Shown: piece after piece, positions 42,690 to 53,494 of the stretch
How the letters are laid out: each line of letters opens with the position of its first letter
Numbering within the stretch: position 1 is the stretch's first letter
DNA from: Glycomyces amatae
GTDB taxonomy: Bacteria; Actinomycetota; Actinomycetes; Mycobacteriales; Micromonosporaceae
Length of the DNA stretch: 64,000 nucleotides
Assembly: GCF_020991375.1 (NCBI RefSeq)
Contig: NZ_JAJLQZ010000002.1
Span: forward strand, 124,001-188,000
Reading direction: 5' to 3'
Notes under the pieces: model-generated
Databases searched by the model: none
What the model saw: only the letters and a program-made list of their open reading frames with translations
Told to the model about the DNA's origin: nothing
Translations under genes and position numbers: made by a program

Positions 42690-43838
42690 TCAGACCCGCT
42701 CGTCTCCGCCTTCGGCGGCGGTCTCGGGGTCGACCTGCTCGACCTCCGGTTCCGCCGCGGACTCGGCGTTGGTGGCCGTCTCGGCCTCCTCGGCGTCGGC
42801 CATGGTCTCGGGGGCCTCGGCCGCCGGCTCCGGCTCGGGCTCCTCCTTCGCGGGCATCGGCAGCGCCTGCGCGATCCGCAGGCTCTGCTGGATCAGGTCC
42901 CAGCCGATCGGGAGCGCGGCGGCGTCCGGCAGGTCGAACTCGAGGCCGAGGTCGTCCGCCAGCCCGCCCTGCTTCGCGAGCTTGACCACGACCGGGTGCG
43001 CCGATCGGTTCGGCGCGTAGCACCACTTCGGCGCGGCCAGCCCGAAGTCCCGGGCGATCATCATGGCGGCCACGGCGGCCGGGCCGTCGATGAGCATCGC
43101 GGTGGAGCGCACCGCGGCGGTGAAGATCGCGGCGGCCATGGCGCCGATCGCGGCCCCGCCGAGGCGCCCGATCAGCGCCTCGGGGCTGCGCTTGAAGCCC
43201 CGGTTGAACGCGACGTGGTCGCGCAGGGCCGCGACGCGGCCCATCCACGCGGAGTCGAAGACCGAGCCGCCGGGCGCGTGCAGCTGCGGCTGGAACGAGG
43301 TGATGTCGTCCTTGGCGATGAACGAGCAGACCGCCACCGAAGCGGTCGCCGCGCCCGCGCCGAGCCCGGAGATCAGGAGCAGGTCCGCGCCCTCGTCGAT
43401 CGCGCGGTCGGCGGTCTCGCGGCCCAGCCGCAGCGCCGCCTCCACCTCGGTCTCGTCCAGGAGCGGGCCGTCCACGCCCCCGCTCGCGCCCGTGCGCACC
43501 ACCGTCAGCGGCAATCCCGAGCGCGTCGCCTGCTCGGCGAGGCGCCCGCGGCCCTCCTCCAACTCGGTGGCCTGCTCCTCGACGGGCGCGTAGTCGCCGG
43601 CGTCCCAGCCCTGCGGGTACGCCCCGGCGAACAGCAGCATCCGCGGCGAGGCGAACGGCTCGGGCGCCTCGGTCGCCTGCATCCGGGCGGCCCAGCCGAC
43701 CGCCGTCTGGAGGCGGCCCAGACCGGCGCCCTCGATGAGCGCGTCCTGGAGCCGCGCGTTCGCCCTCGTGGTCCACACCCCGTTGGGGAACTTCGCTTTC
43801 AGCTCGGCGAGGGGCCCGGCGTCGGTCGTCTGTGTCAC
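42690..43838 (-). CDS. CobT-like (DMB phosphoribosyltransferase family) protein
   Basis: A 382-residue protein with the overall CobT fold: RETADRAIDEGADLLLISGLGAGAATAS in the middle, a later GGAAIGAMAAAIFTAAVRSTAMLIDGPAAVAA block and the APNRSAHP motif. Active CobT ends with a catalytic Glu in a GxGxGA-type loop (usually LGEGTGA), but here the place reads LPDAAALP, so the Glu seems absent. A long Glu/Ala/Pro tail follows (about 325-382). It may be a non-catalytic relative or have another substrate. GTG start at 43838. It converges on the BASS gene and diverges from dapF. Confidence 0.75.
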   Translation of the reverse strand: MTQTTDAGPLAELKAKFPNGVWTTRANARLQDALIEGAGLGRLQTAVGWAARMQATEAPEPFASPRMLLFAGAYPQGWDAGDYAPVEEQATELEEGRGRLAEQATRSGLPLTVVRTGASGGVDGPLLDETEVEAALRLGRETADRAIDEGADLLLISGLGAGAATASVAVCSFIAKDDITSFQPQLHAPGGSVFDSAWMGRVAALRDHVAFNRGFKRSPEALIGRLGGAAIGAMAAAIFTAAVRSTAMLIDGPAAVAAMMIARDFGLAAPKWCYAPNRSAHPVVVKLAKQGGLADDLGLEFDLPDAAALPIGWDLIQQSLRIAQALPMPAKEEPEPEPAAEAPETMADAEEAETATNAESAAEPEVEQVDPETAAEGGDERV

Positions 43839-43879
43839 GGCACAAGGCTAGCGCGGAGGCCGTGGGGCACAATTGCCAC

Positions 43880-44719
43880 GTGACCACCATCGACTTCGCC
43901 AAGGGGCACGGCACCGGCAACGACTTCGTGATCGTGCCCGACCTCAAGGACGCCCACCCGCTCAAGGACGCGCAGGTCGCCGCCATGTGCGACCGCCGGT
44001 TCGGGATCGGCGGCGACGGCCTGCTGCGCGTGGCCCCCTCCGAGGACCCGGCGGCCGAGTGGTTCATGGACTACCGCAACGCCGACGGCTCGATCGCCGA
44101 GATGTGCGGCAACGGCGTGCGGGTCTTCGTCCGCTACCTGCTCGAGCAGGGCCTGGCCGAGGGCCCCGAGGTCCCGGTGGCCACGAGGGCGGGGATCAAG
44201 ACCGTGCACGTGGACGGCGACGAGCTGCGCGTGGACATGGGCCCGGCCGCGTTCGGCCCCGCCTCGCAGGCCTCCGTGGAGGGCTTCACCCGCCCGTCAC
44301 CCGCCACCACCCGAACCGGAGCGAACACTCTGCTCAGCGTGCAGGGCCAGGCCGTCTCGATGGGGAACCCGCACCTGGTCTGCCAGCTCGGTGACGAGGC
44401 CGAGCTGGAGGCCCTCGAGCTGTTCCACCAGCCCCGGTACGACGCGGCGGTCTTCCCCGACGGGGTGAACGTGGAGTTCGTGACGGGCGCCGCGCCGCAC
44501 GTGCGGATGCGCGTCCACGAGCGCGGCGTCGGCGAGACGGCCTCGTGCGGCACCGGCGCGTGCGCGGTCGCGGCGGTCGCCCTGCGGCACGCCGGGCAGG
44601 ACACGGGCGTGTGCAAGGTGGACGTCCCGGGAGGGACGCTCACGATCACCGTCACCGACGAGACGCTCTTCCTCGCGGGCCCGGCCGTGATCGTCGCGGA
44701 GGGCACCGCCCGCGTCTAG
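43880..44719 (+). CDS. dapF: Diaminopimelate epimerase
   Basis: DapF converts LL- to meso-diaminopimelate for lysine and peptidoglycan. The 279-residue protein has two half-domains with catalytic Cys pairs: AEMCGNGVRVF and ASCGTGACA. GTGNDFVI and GNPHLVC are family signatures. The GTG start has CACAAT at -12 to -7 and no ribosome-binding site, so a leaderless message is possible. In many actinobacteria hflX follows dapF closely. Here two extra genes lie between them. Confidence 0.96.
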   Translation: MTTIDFAKGHGTGNDFVIVPDLKDAHPLKDAQVAAMCDRRFGIGGDGLLRVAPSEDPAAEWFMDYRNADGSIAEMCGNGVRVFVRYLLEQGLAEGPEVPVATRAGIKTVHVDGDELRVDMGPAAFGPASQASVEGFTRPSPATTRTGANTLLSVQGQAVSMGNPHLVCQLGDEAELEALELFHQPRYDAAVFPDGVNVEFVTGAAPHVRMRVHERGVGETASCGTGACAVAAVALRHAGQDTGVCKVDVPGGTLTITVTDETLFLAGPAVIVAEGTARV

Positions 44720-44754
44720 GACGGGCGGTGGACGCCGTCTGCGAGACTGGCCCC

Positions 44755-47700
44755 ATGCCCCCGATCGACAGCCCCGAGGAAGACCACCCTGCCGAGCGCG
44801 AGGCCCGCGACGACGTGCGCGCGGCGGTCGAGGCGGTCCTCGAGGCCGCCGCCGACGACGGCGAGGCGCTCCAGGAGCTCACCACCGGTGCGCTCGCCCG
44901 CCTCCGCGGCGACTTCACCGACCCCGCCGAACTGCTCCTCCAGGTCCACCGCGCCCTCGACGCCCTCCAGGACGGCCTCTACCGGCAGGAGACCCGCCGC
45001 CGCATCGAGACCGACGGCGGCCGCCGCCGCGCCGTCCGGCTGCGCCTCATCCGCGAGCAGCTCGTCGGCCTCGCCGCCGCCGAGCCCGCCGACCCCGCCG
45101 AGGGCCCCGACCCGCGCTGGCGGCGGGAGTCGCCCTACCGGGGCCTGTGGCCGTTCTCCGAGGACCAGTCCGCGGTCTTCTACGGCCGCTCCCGCCTCAC
45201 CGCCGAGCTCACCGGCCACCTCGAGGCGTGCCTGAACGACACCGGCATGGCCGTCGTCACCGGGGCCTCCGGCGCCGGGAAGTCCTCCCTCGTCCGCGCT
45301 GGCCTCCTCCCCGCCGTCGCCAAGGGCCAGCTCCCCGTCGCCGGCTCCGAGGACTGGCCGGTCCTGACCACCACGCCCGGCTCGAACCCGCTCGAAGGCC
45401 TGGCCCGCCGCCTCGCCGACCTGACCGGCACCGACGCCGGGTCGATCCGGAACACCCTCGCCTCCCGCCCCGGCGAGGCCTACCTCTACGCCCGCCAGGC
45501 CGTCTTCGCCCACACCGACGGCATGGAACCCGACCGCCGCGACCGCGTCCGCGCCTCCGGCCGCCTCATCGTCGTCGTCGACCAGTTCGAAGAGCTCTTC
45601 ACGCTCACCCGCGACGAGGCCGCCCGCGCCGCCTTCCTGGCCGCCCTCTTCGCGATCGCCTCCGGCGGCGACCGCCCGTCCGGCGTCGTCGTCATCGGCG
45701 TGCGCGGCGACTTCATCGACCGCTGCGCCGCCGTCCCCGCCCTGGTCCCGGTCCTGCGCCGCCACTCCTTCGTCGTCGGCCCGCCCGAACCCGAGGAGCT
45801 GCGCCAGGTCGTCACCGGCCCCGCCGCCGCCGCGGGGCTGCGCCTCGACGACGGCCTCGCCGACGACCTCCTCGCCGACCTCCGCAGCGCCTCCGGCGGC
45901 GGCGCCTACACCGCCGGGGCCCTCCCGCTGCTCTCGCAGACGATGCTGTCGCTGTGGCAGCGCCGCGACGGCGACCGGCTGCTCCGGTCCGCCTACAACG
46001 AGCTCGGCGGCGTCGGCCGCGCCATCGAGGCCGGAGCCGAACGGGTCTACCAGGGCCTGGACCCGAACCGGCGGGCGCTGGCCGCCGAGGTGTTCCGCCG
46101 GCTCACCGTCGTCGACCGCCACGGCGACGTCTCCCGCCGCCGCGCGAGCCGCTCCGCGCTCCTCGCCGCCCTGCCCGGCGCGGCCCCGGTCCTGGAGGCC
46201 TTCACCGCCGCGCGCCTGGTCGTCATGGTCGGCGACTCGGTCGAGATCGCCCACGACGTGCTGCTGCGCTCCTGGAAGCGCCTGGACGCCTGGCTCCAGG
46301 AGGACCGCGCGCACCGGGCCCTGCTCACCGAGGTCGCCGACGACGCCGCCCAATGGCTCGACCACGGCAAGGAGCCCTCCTTCCTCTACCAGGGGGCCAA
46401 ACTCGAGGCCGCCGCCGCCACCCGCGCCTCCTGGCAGGCGAACCCGGACGCCTACCGGGAGTGGAACACCGGCGTCCAGGCGTTCCTCGACGCCGCCGAG
46501 CGGGCGGCGGCCCGCCGCGCCGCCGTCCGCCGCACGGCCGTCGCCGCCCTCGTCGCGCTGCTCGCGGTCGCCCTGACCGCCGCGGGCGTCGCGTTCGACC
46601 GGAACCGCGCCGCCGAGTCGGCCAACGCCGAGCTCACCGCCGAGCGCGACCGCCTCCTCGCCGAGGACCTCGCCCAGGCCAGCGCCGACAGCGCCGGACT
46701 CGACGGCGAACTCTCCCGGCTGCTCGCCGCGGCCGCCTGGCAGATCGACCCGAGCGGCGCCAACGCGACCGCGATGGTCCGCGCCCTCGACGACCCGGTC
46801 GCCTACACCGCCGAGCCGCACGTCGACGGCGCCGACCAGATCGCCTTCGACCCCGGCGGCGACCTGCTCGCCAGCACCGACGCCGCGGGCGAACTCGTCG
46901 TCTGGGACGTCGCCGGCCGCACCGAGGCGGCCCGCACCGACCAGTACCTGGTCGAGTCGCTCGCCTTCAGCCCCGACGGCGGCCGCCTCGCCGTCGACGT
47001 CGGCGACGACGTCCGGCTGCTCGACCCGGTCGACCTGACCGAGCGCGCGGCCCTCCCGGACCCCTCCACCGAGGCGACCGGCCTCGGCTACGGCCCCGAG
47101 GGCATCCTGGTCGCCGCCGGCGCCTCCCTCGTCGCCATCGACCCCGACACCGGGGACCAGGCCGAGGCCCCGGCCTGGGACCTCGGCGACGTCGACTCGG
47201 TCGCCTACAGCACCGAACTCGGCGCCTACCTCGTCCGCGACACGGAGGGCATCTGGGCCGGCGCCGGACTCGACGCGGCACCCGAGCTCATCTGGGCCGG
47301 TTCCGGGGACGGCCGGTTCAGCGCCGACGGCCGCTACCTCGTCGAATGGGAGGACGCCTCGGTCACGCTCGTCGACCTCGAGCTGGGGCTCCCGGTCCGC
47401 ACCATGCAGGTGGGCGAGGCGATCGCCGACGCCGCCGTCGACACCGACGGCGGGACGATCGCGCTCGCGGCCGAGAGCGGCGTCCACTACGTCGACACCG
47501 CCGACATGGCCGAGGTCGCCGCCGTCGACACCGGCTACAGCGGCGCGCTCGACTTCGACTTCAGCGCCGACGGCACCCGGATCGCCCTCACCGGCCCCAG
47601 CGGCACCCAGGTGTGGAAGATCGACGGGAGCGGCCTCACCGAGCAGGTCTTCGACGCCCCCGACCGGCCCGGGCGCCTCGTGCGCCTCCACCCGGGCGGC

Positions 47701-48570
47701 GAGTCGGTCATGATCGTCGACGCGGGCGGCCACCGCCTGTTCGACCTCGCCACCGGCGAGGAGCTCCCCGTCCCGTGGGACCCCGAGGACTGGATCGCCC
47801 ACGTCTCGTACAGCCCCGACGGCCGCTGGATCACCGTCATCGACGGCGAGAACCACTCCGACGAGGAGACCGCCGCCTTCGACCTCGACCCGCACGCCAC
47901 CGTCTACGACGCCGAGACCGGCGAGGCGCACCTCGTGATCGAGCCCGTCAACGGCGAGACGGCCATGTTCGGCGAGGCCACCGTCGCCTACGCGCCCGAC
48001 GGGTCGGCCGTCGCCGCCGTCGACGACCAGACCGTCCGCGTCTGGAGCCTCGCCGACGGCGCACTGGTCGACGAGGTCACCGGCGACTTCTCCCCGACCT
48101 CGACGCTCGCCTACAGCTTCGACGGCGAGCGCCTGGCCGTCCTCGGCGAGGCGGCGCCGATGGTGTGGGAGCCGGCCTCCGGCGAACTGCGCGCCATGGA
48201 CGAGCCCGAGACCGAGGGCTTCGCGGACTTCGACTTCGCCAGCCCCGTCGCCTTCAGCTACAACGGCCGCTACGTGGTCGAGACCTCCCAGTCCGGCGGC
48301 TCGATCGACATCTGGGACGCGGGCACCGGTGCGCACCTGGTGTCCCACGACATGACCGCCGAAGACCTCGAGCAGCGCTACGTGGACGTGCGGGAGGCCG
48401 TGTACGGCCTCGACGCCGAGGGCACCCTCTACCGCCGGGACGTCGGGTACCTCGGCACCCCCTACGAGACCCTCTGCGCCCGCACCGACCGCGCCCTCAC
48501 CGAGGAGGAGTGGGCCGCGTACCTGCCCGAGCTCGAGTACGGCTCGATCGAGGTGTGCCCCGAGGACTGA
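44755..48570 (+). CDS. nSTAND ATPase with WD40 beta-propellers
   Basis: A 1271-residue signal-type ATPase. An acidic N-terminal region (1-125) of helices leads to the nSTAND1 hallmark SPYRGLWPFSEDQSAVFYGR. GASGAGKSS (about residues 170-178) is Walker A, LIVVVDQFEELF (about 268-279) Walker B. A winged-helix/helical arm follows. One membrane helix (about 590-615: RTAVAALVALLAVALTAAGV) divides it from two WD40-type propellers (about 680-1230, repeats such as LVVWDVAG, VRVWSLAD, IDIWDAGT). This is the STAND plan: a sensor propeller gates an ATPase. It may act in stress or defence signalling; no effector domain is visible. Confidence 0.85.
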   Translation: MPPIDSPEEDHPAEREARDDVRAAVEAVLEAAADDGEALQELTTGALARLRGDFTDPAELLLQVHRALDALQDGLYRQETRRRIETDGGRRRAVRLRLIREQLVGLAAAEPADPAEGPDPRWRRESPYRGLWPFSEDQSAVFYGRSRLTAELTGHLEACLNDTGMAVVTGASGAGKSSLVRAGLLPAVAKGQLPVAGSEDWPVLTTTPGSNPLEGLARRLADLTGTDAGSIRNTLASRPGEAYLYARQAVFAHTDGMEPDRRDRVRASGRLIVVVDQFEELFTLTRDEAARAAFLAALFAIASGGDRPSGVVVIGVRGDFIDRCAAVPALVPVLRRHSFVVGPPEPEELRQVVTGPAAAAGLRLDDGLADDLLADLRSASGGGAYTAGALPLLSQTMLSLWQRRDGDRLLRSAYNELGGVGRAIEAGAERVYQGLDPNRRALAAEVFRRLTVVDRHGDVSRRRASRSALLAALPGAAPVLEAFTAARLVVMVGDSVEIAHDVLLRSWKRLDAWLQEDRAHRALLTEVADDAAQWLDHGKEPSFLYQGAKLEAAAATRASWQANPDAYREWNTGVQAFLDAAERAAARRAAVRRTAVAALVALLAVALTAAGVAFDRNRAAESANAELTAERDRLLAEDLAQASADSAGLDGELSRLLAAAAWQIDPSGANATAMVRALDDPVAYTAEPHVDGADQIAFDPGGDLLASTDAAGELVVWDVAGRTEAARTDQYLVESLAFSPDGGRLAVDVGDDVRLLDPVDLTERAALPDPSTEATGLGYGPEGILVAAGASLVAIDPDTGDQAEAPAWDLGDVDSVAYSTELGAYLVRDTEGIWAGAGLDAAPELIWAGSGDGRFSADGRYLVEWEDASVTLVDLELGLPVRTMQVGEAIADAAVDTDGGTIALAAESGVHYVDTADMAEVAAVDTGYSGALDFDFSADGTRIALTGPSGTQVWKIDGSGLTEQVFDAPDRPGRLVRLHPGGESVMIVDAGGHRLFDLATGEELPVPWDPEDWIAHVSYSPDGRWITVIDGENHSDEETAAFDLDPHATVYDAETGEAHLVIEPVNGETAMFGEATVAYAPDGSAVAAVDDQTVRVWSLADGALVDEVTGDFSPTSTLAYSFDGERLAVLGEAAPMVWEPASGELRAMDEPETEGFADFDFASPVAFSYNGRYVVETSQSGGSIDIWDAGTGAHLVSHDMTAEDLEQRYVDVREAVYGLDAEGTLYRRDVGYLGTPYETLCARTDRALTEEEWAAYLPELEYGSIEVCPED

Positions 48571-48572
48571 GT

Positions 48573-48602
48573 CCGGGGCGGGCCCCGCGGGGCCCGCCCC
48601 GG
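48573..48602. terminator. Convergent hairpin terminator
   Basis: A perfect 14-bp stem, CCGGGGCGGGCCCC (48573-48586) with GGGGCCCGCCCCGG (48589-48602), and a tight GC loop. It lies between the nSTAND and malic-enzyme stop codons. Confidence 0.75.
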
Positions 48603-48606
48603 CCCT

Positions 48607-49995
<1,389 letters not shown>

Positions 49996-50234
49996 GCCGC
50001 TCCTTTATGTGTGCACTTCGTCGTGGACGCGTTGTCGGATGTCTTGAATGATGCCACCGCCTCGCGACCTGCCGTCCCGGCCCTGTCCTGGGGATGTGCC
50101 CGCCACTGCCGCCTCCGCCGGGGGCGGCGAGGGCGGCAAGCGCTCGCACCGCGGCGGCCCCGCTTCGCGCAGGGCGAACGGGTCCGCGCGATATTCGTTC
50201 GCCGTCGCCTCCGGGGCGTGTCAAGCTTGAGGGG

Positions 50235-51647
50235 ATGCACGAAGAGCACATGAACTTTCACGAGGACTATCCGTCCGACGCCCCTTCGACGGGCGAACTG
50301 GACCTGGAGGCGCGCCAGGCGCTGCGCCGCGTCTCCGGTCTGGCCTCCACCGAACTCGAGGACGTCACCGACGCCGAGTACCGGCGCCTGCGCCTGGAGC
50401 GCGTCGTCCTGGTCGGCGTCTGGACCGAGGGCTCGATCGAGGACGCCGAGAACTCCCTCGCCGAACTCGCCCAGCTGGCCGAGACGGCCGGCTCCGAGGT
50501 CGCCGACGGCCTGATCCAGCGCCGCTCCAAGCCCGACGCAGGGACCTTCATCGGCTCCGGCAAGGTCAAGGAGGTCAAGGAGACCGTCGAGGCCCTCGGG
50601 GCCGACACGGTCATCGCCGACGGCGAGCTGTCCCCGGGCCAGCTGATCGCCCTGGAGAAGGCCATCAACGTCAAGGTCATCGACCGCACCGCGCTGATCC
50701 TCGACATCTTCGCCCAGCACGCCAAGAGCGCCGAGGGCAAGGCCCAGGTCGAGCTCGCGCAGCTCCAGTACCTCCTGCCGCGCCTGCGCGGCTGGGGCGA
50801 GGCCATGAGCCGCCAGGGCGGCTCCAACGGCGGCGTGGGCCTGCGCGGCCCCGGTGAGACCAAGCTCGAGACCGACCGGCGCCGCATCCGCGCGAAGGTC
50901 GCCAAGCTCCGCCGCGAGCTCGCCAAGCTCACCGTCACCCGCGAGACCAAGCGCGACTCCCGCACCCGCAACCGGGTCCCCGGCGTGGCCATCGCCGGCT
51001 ACACCAACGCGGGCAAGTCGAGCCTGCTCAACGCCCTCACCGGCGCGGGCATCCTCGTCCAGGACGCCCTGTTCGCGACCCTCGACACCTCCACGCGGCG
51101 CTCGCGCACCGCCGAGGGCCGGGAGTACACGGTCACCGACACGGTCGGGTTCGTGCGGCACCTGCCCCACCAGCTCGTCGAGGCCTTCCGCTCCACGCTC
51201 GAGGAGGTCGCCGAGGCCGACCTCATCGTCCACGTCCTCGACGGCTCCCACCCCGACCCGCTCGGCCAGGCCGAGGCGGTCCGCGAGGTGCTCGCCGAGG
51301 TCGGCGCCGACGAGGTCCCCGAGCTGATGGTGGTCAACAAGCTCGACGCGATCGAGCCCGACGACCTGCTCCAGCTGCGCTCGGACTGGCCCGACGCCGT
51401 GTTCGTCTCCGCCCGTTCGGGAGACGGCGTCGACAAGCTCCGCGCCGCCATCGAGCAGGCCCTCCCGCAGCCGGACACCACCCTCACCGTCTGCATCCCC
51501 TACGTGCGCGGCGACCTGGTCTCCCGCATGCGGTCCCGCGGCGAGGTCCTCGCCACCGAGCACCGCGGCGACGGCACCGTCATCACCGCGCGCGTCGACG
51601 AATCCCTCGCGGGGGAATTGCGAGCATTCGTCCTGGAAACTGATTGA
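50235..51647 (+). CDS. hflX: Ribosome-associated GTPase HflX
   Basis: HflX splits stalled ribosomes after stress. The 470-residue protein has the N-terminal HflX domain (GTFIGSGKVKEV, then GLRGPGETKLETDRR) and the GTPase domain with GYTNAGKSS (G1), DTVGFVRHLPHQLVEAF (G3) and NKLD (G4). The ATG at 50235 touches GAGGGG, so the in-frame ATG at 50250 could be used instead. The 239-nt gap before it separates divergent malic enzyme and hflX. Confidence 0.95.
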   Translation: MHEEHMNFHEDYPSDAPSTGELDLEARQALRRVSGLASTELEDVTDAEYRRLRLERVVLVGVWTEGSIEDAENSLAELAQLAETAGSEVADGLIQRRSKPDAGTFIGSGKVKEVKETVEALGADTVIADGELSPGQLIALEKAINVKVIDRTALILDIFAQHAKSAEGKAQVELAQLQYLLPRLRGWGEAMSRQGGSNGGVGLRGPGETKLETDRRRIRAKVAKLRRELAKLTVTRETKRDSRTRNRVPGVAIAGYTNAGKSSLLNALTGAGILVQDALFATLDTSTRRSRTAEGREYTVTDTVGFVRHLPHQLVEAFRSTLEEVAEADLIVHVLDGSHPDPLGQAEAVREVLAEVGADEVPELMVVNKLDAIEPDDLLQLRSDWPDAVFVSARSGDGVDKLRAAIEQALPQPDTTLTVCIPYVRGDLVSRMRSRGEVLATEHRGDGTVITARVDESLAGELRAFVLETD

Positions 51648-51718
51648 ATCGCCGTGGTCCTGAACATGTCTCACGGGGGTCCCTTCGCTGACCCGGCGTG
51701 TTCTGCGACACTGACGTG

Positions 51719-53455
51719 ATGCGAGAGCGCCGTGTGGGTCGAGTGGCCCTGCCTGCGCGGCTCGTCGCCGGAGCGGCTGGTGCGGCCGTCCTGGTCACGG
51801 CCGCTCCCCCCGCCTACGCCCAGGACGAGGAGTCCGGCGGTGGGGAGGTGCTGTGCGAACTGCACGATCCTCGCCTCGCCGACCCCTCGGGCATCACGGC
51901 GGCCGACGGCGGCAATGGCTGGTGGATCGTCCCGAGCGGTGACAACCAGTCCGGGGGCATGGCGATCCTGCGCGTCGGCGAGGACTGCGCCGTCGACGAG
52001 GTCGAGTCGATGTTCATCGAGCACCAGCCGCTCGACCCGCAGGCGCTGGCGATCGACACCGACGGCTTCCTGTGGGCCGCAGACACCGGCGGCGCCGCCG
52101 AGCGCGACAGCATCTCGGTCACCCAGGCCACGGCCGGCGTCTCCACCGGCACCGCCATGTACCGCTTCGTCTTCCCCGACGGCCCCGAGGACGTCAACGC
52201 GTTCGTGATCGAACCGGACGTCGACGACCCGATCTTCTTCTCCGCCGCCGAAGGCGAGTCCACGGTCTACGTCCCGGCCGCCGAGAAGGCCGAGTACGAC
52301 ACCCCGATGGAGGCCGCCGGCACGGTCGCGCTCGCCGAGGGCGGCTCGGTCACCGGTGCCGCCGTCAACGCCGACTCCTCGAAGATCGTGCTGCGCACCG
52401 AGAACGCCGCCTACGAGTACACCGTGGAGGGCGGCGACGTCGTCGCGGCCGTCACCGGCACCGAACCGGTGGTCACGCCGCTCGCCGACGAGGGCACCGC
52501 GCAGGACATCGCCTACGACGCCGACGGGAACTTCAACACCCTCGCCTCGACCGACGGCGGCGACGGCACCGAGGGCGTCGTCACCGCCTACACCCCGGGC
52601 GCCCCCGCCGCCGAGGAGGAGGAGCCCGCGGCGGAGGGCGACGACGCCGCCCCCGCCGAAGAGGAGGGCCCGAGCCTCGTCGACCGCGTCCTCGACCTCG
52701 GCATCGGGACCATCGTCAACATCCTGGCCGTCATCGCGATCCTGGGCCTGCTGACGATGGTCGGCGGCATCATGGTCATCCGCAAGCACAAGAAGCGCGA
52801 CCCCGACGACGAGGACGACGACGAAGTGGGCTTCGCCCGCGAGGAGTCCGGCTTCGGCGACGACGAGGGCTTCCCCGCCGAGGACCCCGTCGACCTCGGC
52901 CTCGACTCCGGACAGCCCGACCCCGACCTCGGCCAGGTGGCCCGCGGCGGCGTCTACGGCGGCGCCCGCCAGGAGCCCGCCGGGAACGTCTACGGCGCCA
53001 AGCAGGCCGAGCCCTCGGGCAACGTCTACGGCGGTGCCGCGCGGTCCGAGCCCTCAGGCAACGTCTACGGCGGCGCGGCCCGCTCCGATTCCCCGCCCCG
53101 CCCCACCCCGCCGGCTCCGCCCCGCCAGCAGCAGCCCGGCGGCTCGGTCTACGGCGGCGGCGCCCGCGAGGAACCCCAGTACGGGGCCTTCGAGAGCGGC
53201 GGCAACGGCAGCGTCTACGACGACGCCGGCCCCGGCCGGTCCTTCAGCGCCCGGTCCGAGCCCTCGGGCAACGTCTACGGCGCCGCGGCCCGCCCCGAAC
53301 CGCCCGCCCAGCCGGGCGGGAACGTCTACGGCGCCAGGGGGTCGGCCCAGGGCTCGGTCTACGGCGCCGGAGCCGGCGAGCGGACCCCCGACGCCGACGA
53401 AGGCTACTGGGGCCCGTCCGACAGCGGCGGCTCCACCTACGGCCGAGGCCGCTGA
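51719..53455 (+). CDS. One-pass membrane protein with Tyr-Gly repeat tail
   Basis: A 578-residue protein of unknown function. A signal peptide ends at about AYAQDE (residue 33). The exported part to about 310 resembles an NHL/SMP-type propeller (PQALAIDTDGFLWAADTG). An acidic linker leads to one helix (about 328-355: IVNILAVIAILGLLTMVGG). The cytoplasmic tail is disordered and holds some nine (N/S/G)VYG-like units spaced by Ala/Arg/Glu/Pro. The plan suggests an outside sensor with an inside repeat tail. The ATG at 51719 is directly after a GTG. Confidence 0.8.
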   Translation: MRERRVGRVALPARLVAGAAGAAVLVTAAPPAYAQDEESGGGEVLCELHDPRLADPSGITAADGGNGWWIVPSGDNQSGGMAILRVGEDCAVDEVESMFIEHQPLDPQALAIDTDGFLWAADTGGAAERDSISVTQATAGVSTGTAMYRFVFPDGPEDVNAFVIEPDVDDPIFFSAAEGESTVYVPAAEKAEYDTPMEAAGTVALAEGGSVTGAAVNADSSKIVLRTENAAYEYTVEGGDVVAAVTGTEPVVTPLADEGTAQDIAYDADGNFNTLASTDGGDGTEGVVTAYTPGAPAAEEEEPAAEGDDAAPAEEEGPSLVDRVLDLGIGTIVNILAVIAILGLLTMVGGIMVIRKHKKRDPDDEDDDEVGFAREESGFGDDEGFPAEDPVDLGLDSGQPDPDLGQVARGGVYGGARQEPAGNVYGAKQAEPSGNVYGGAARSEPSGNVYGGAARSDSPPRPTPPAPPRQQQPGGSVYGGGAREEPQYGAFESGGNGSVYDDAGPGRSFSARSEPSGNVYGAAARPEPPAQPGGNVYGARGSAQGSVYGAGAGERTPDADEGYWGPSDSGGSTYGRGR

Positions 53456-53494
53456 CGGATCCGCGCCGCCCCCCCGGGACGGCGCGGTGCCGAT

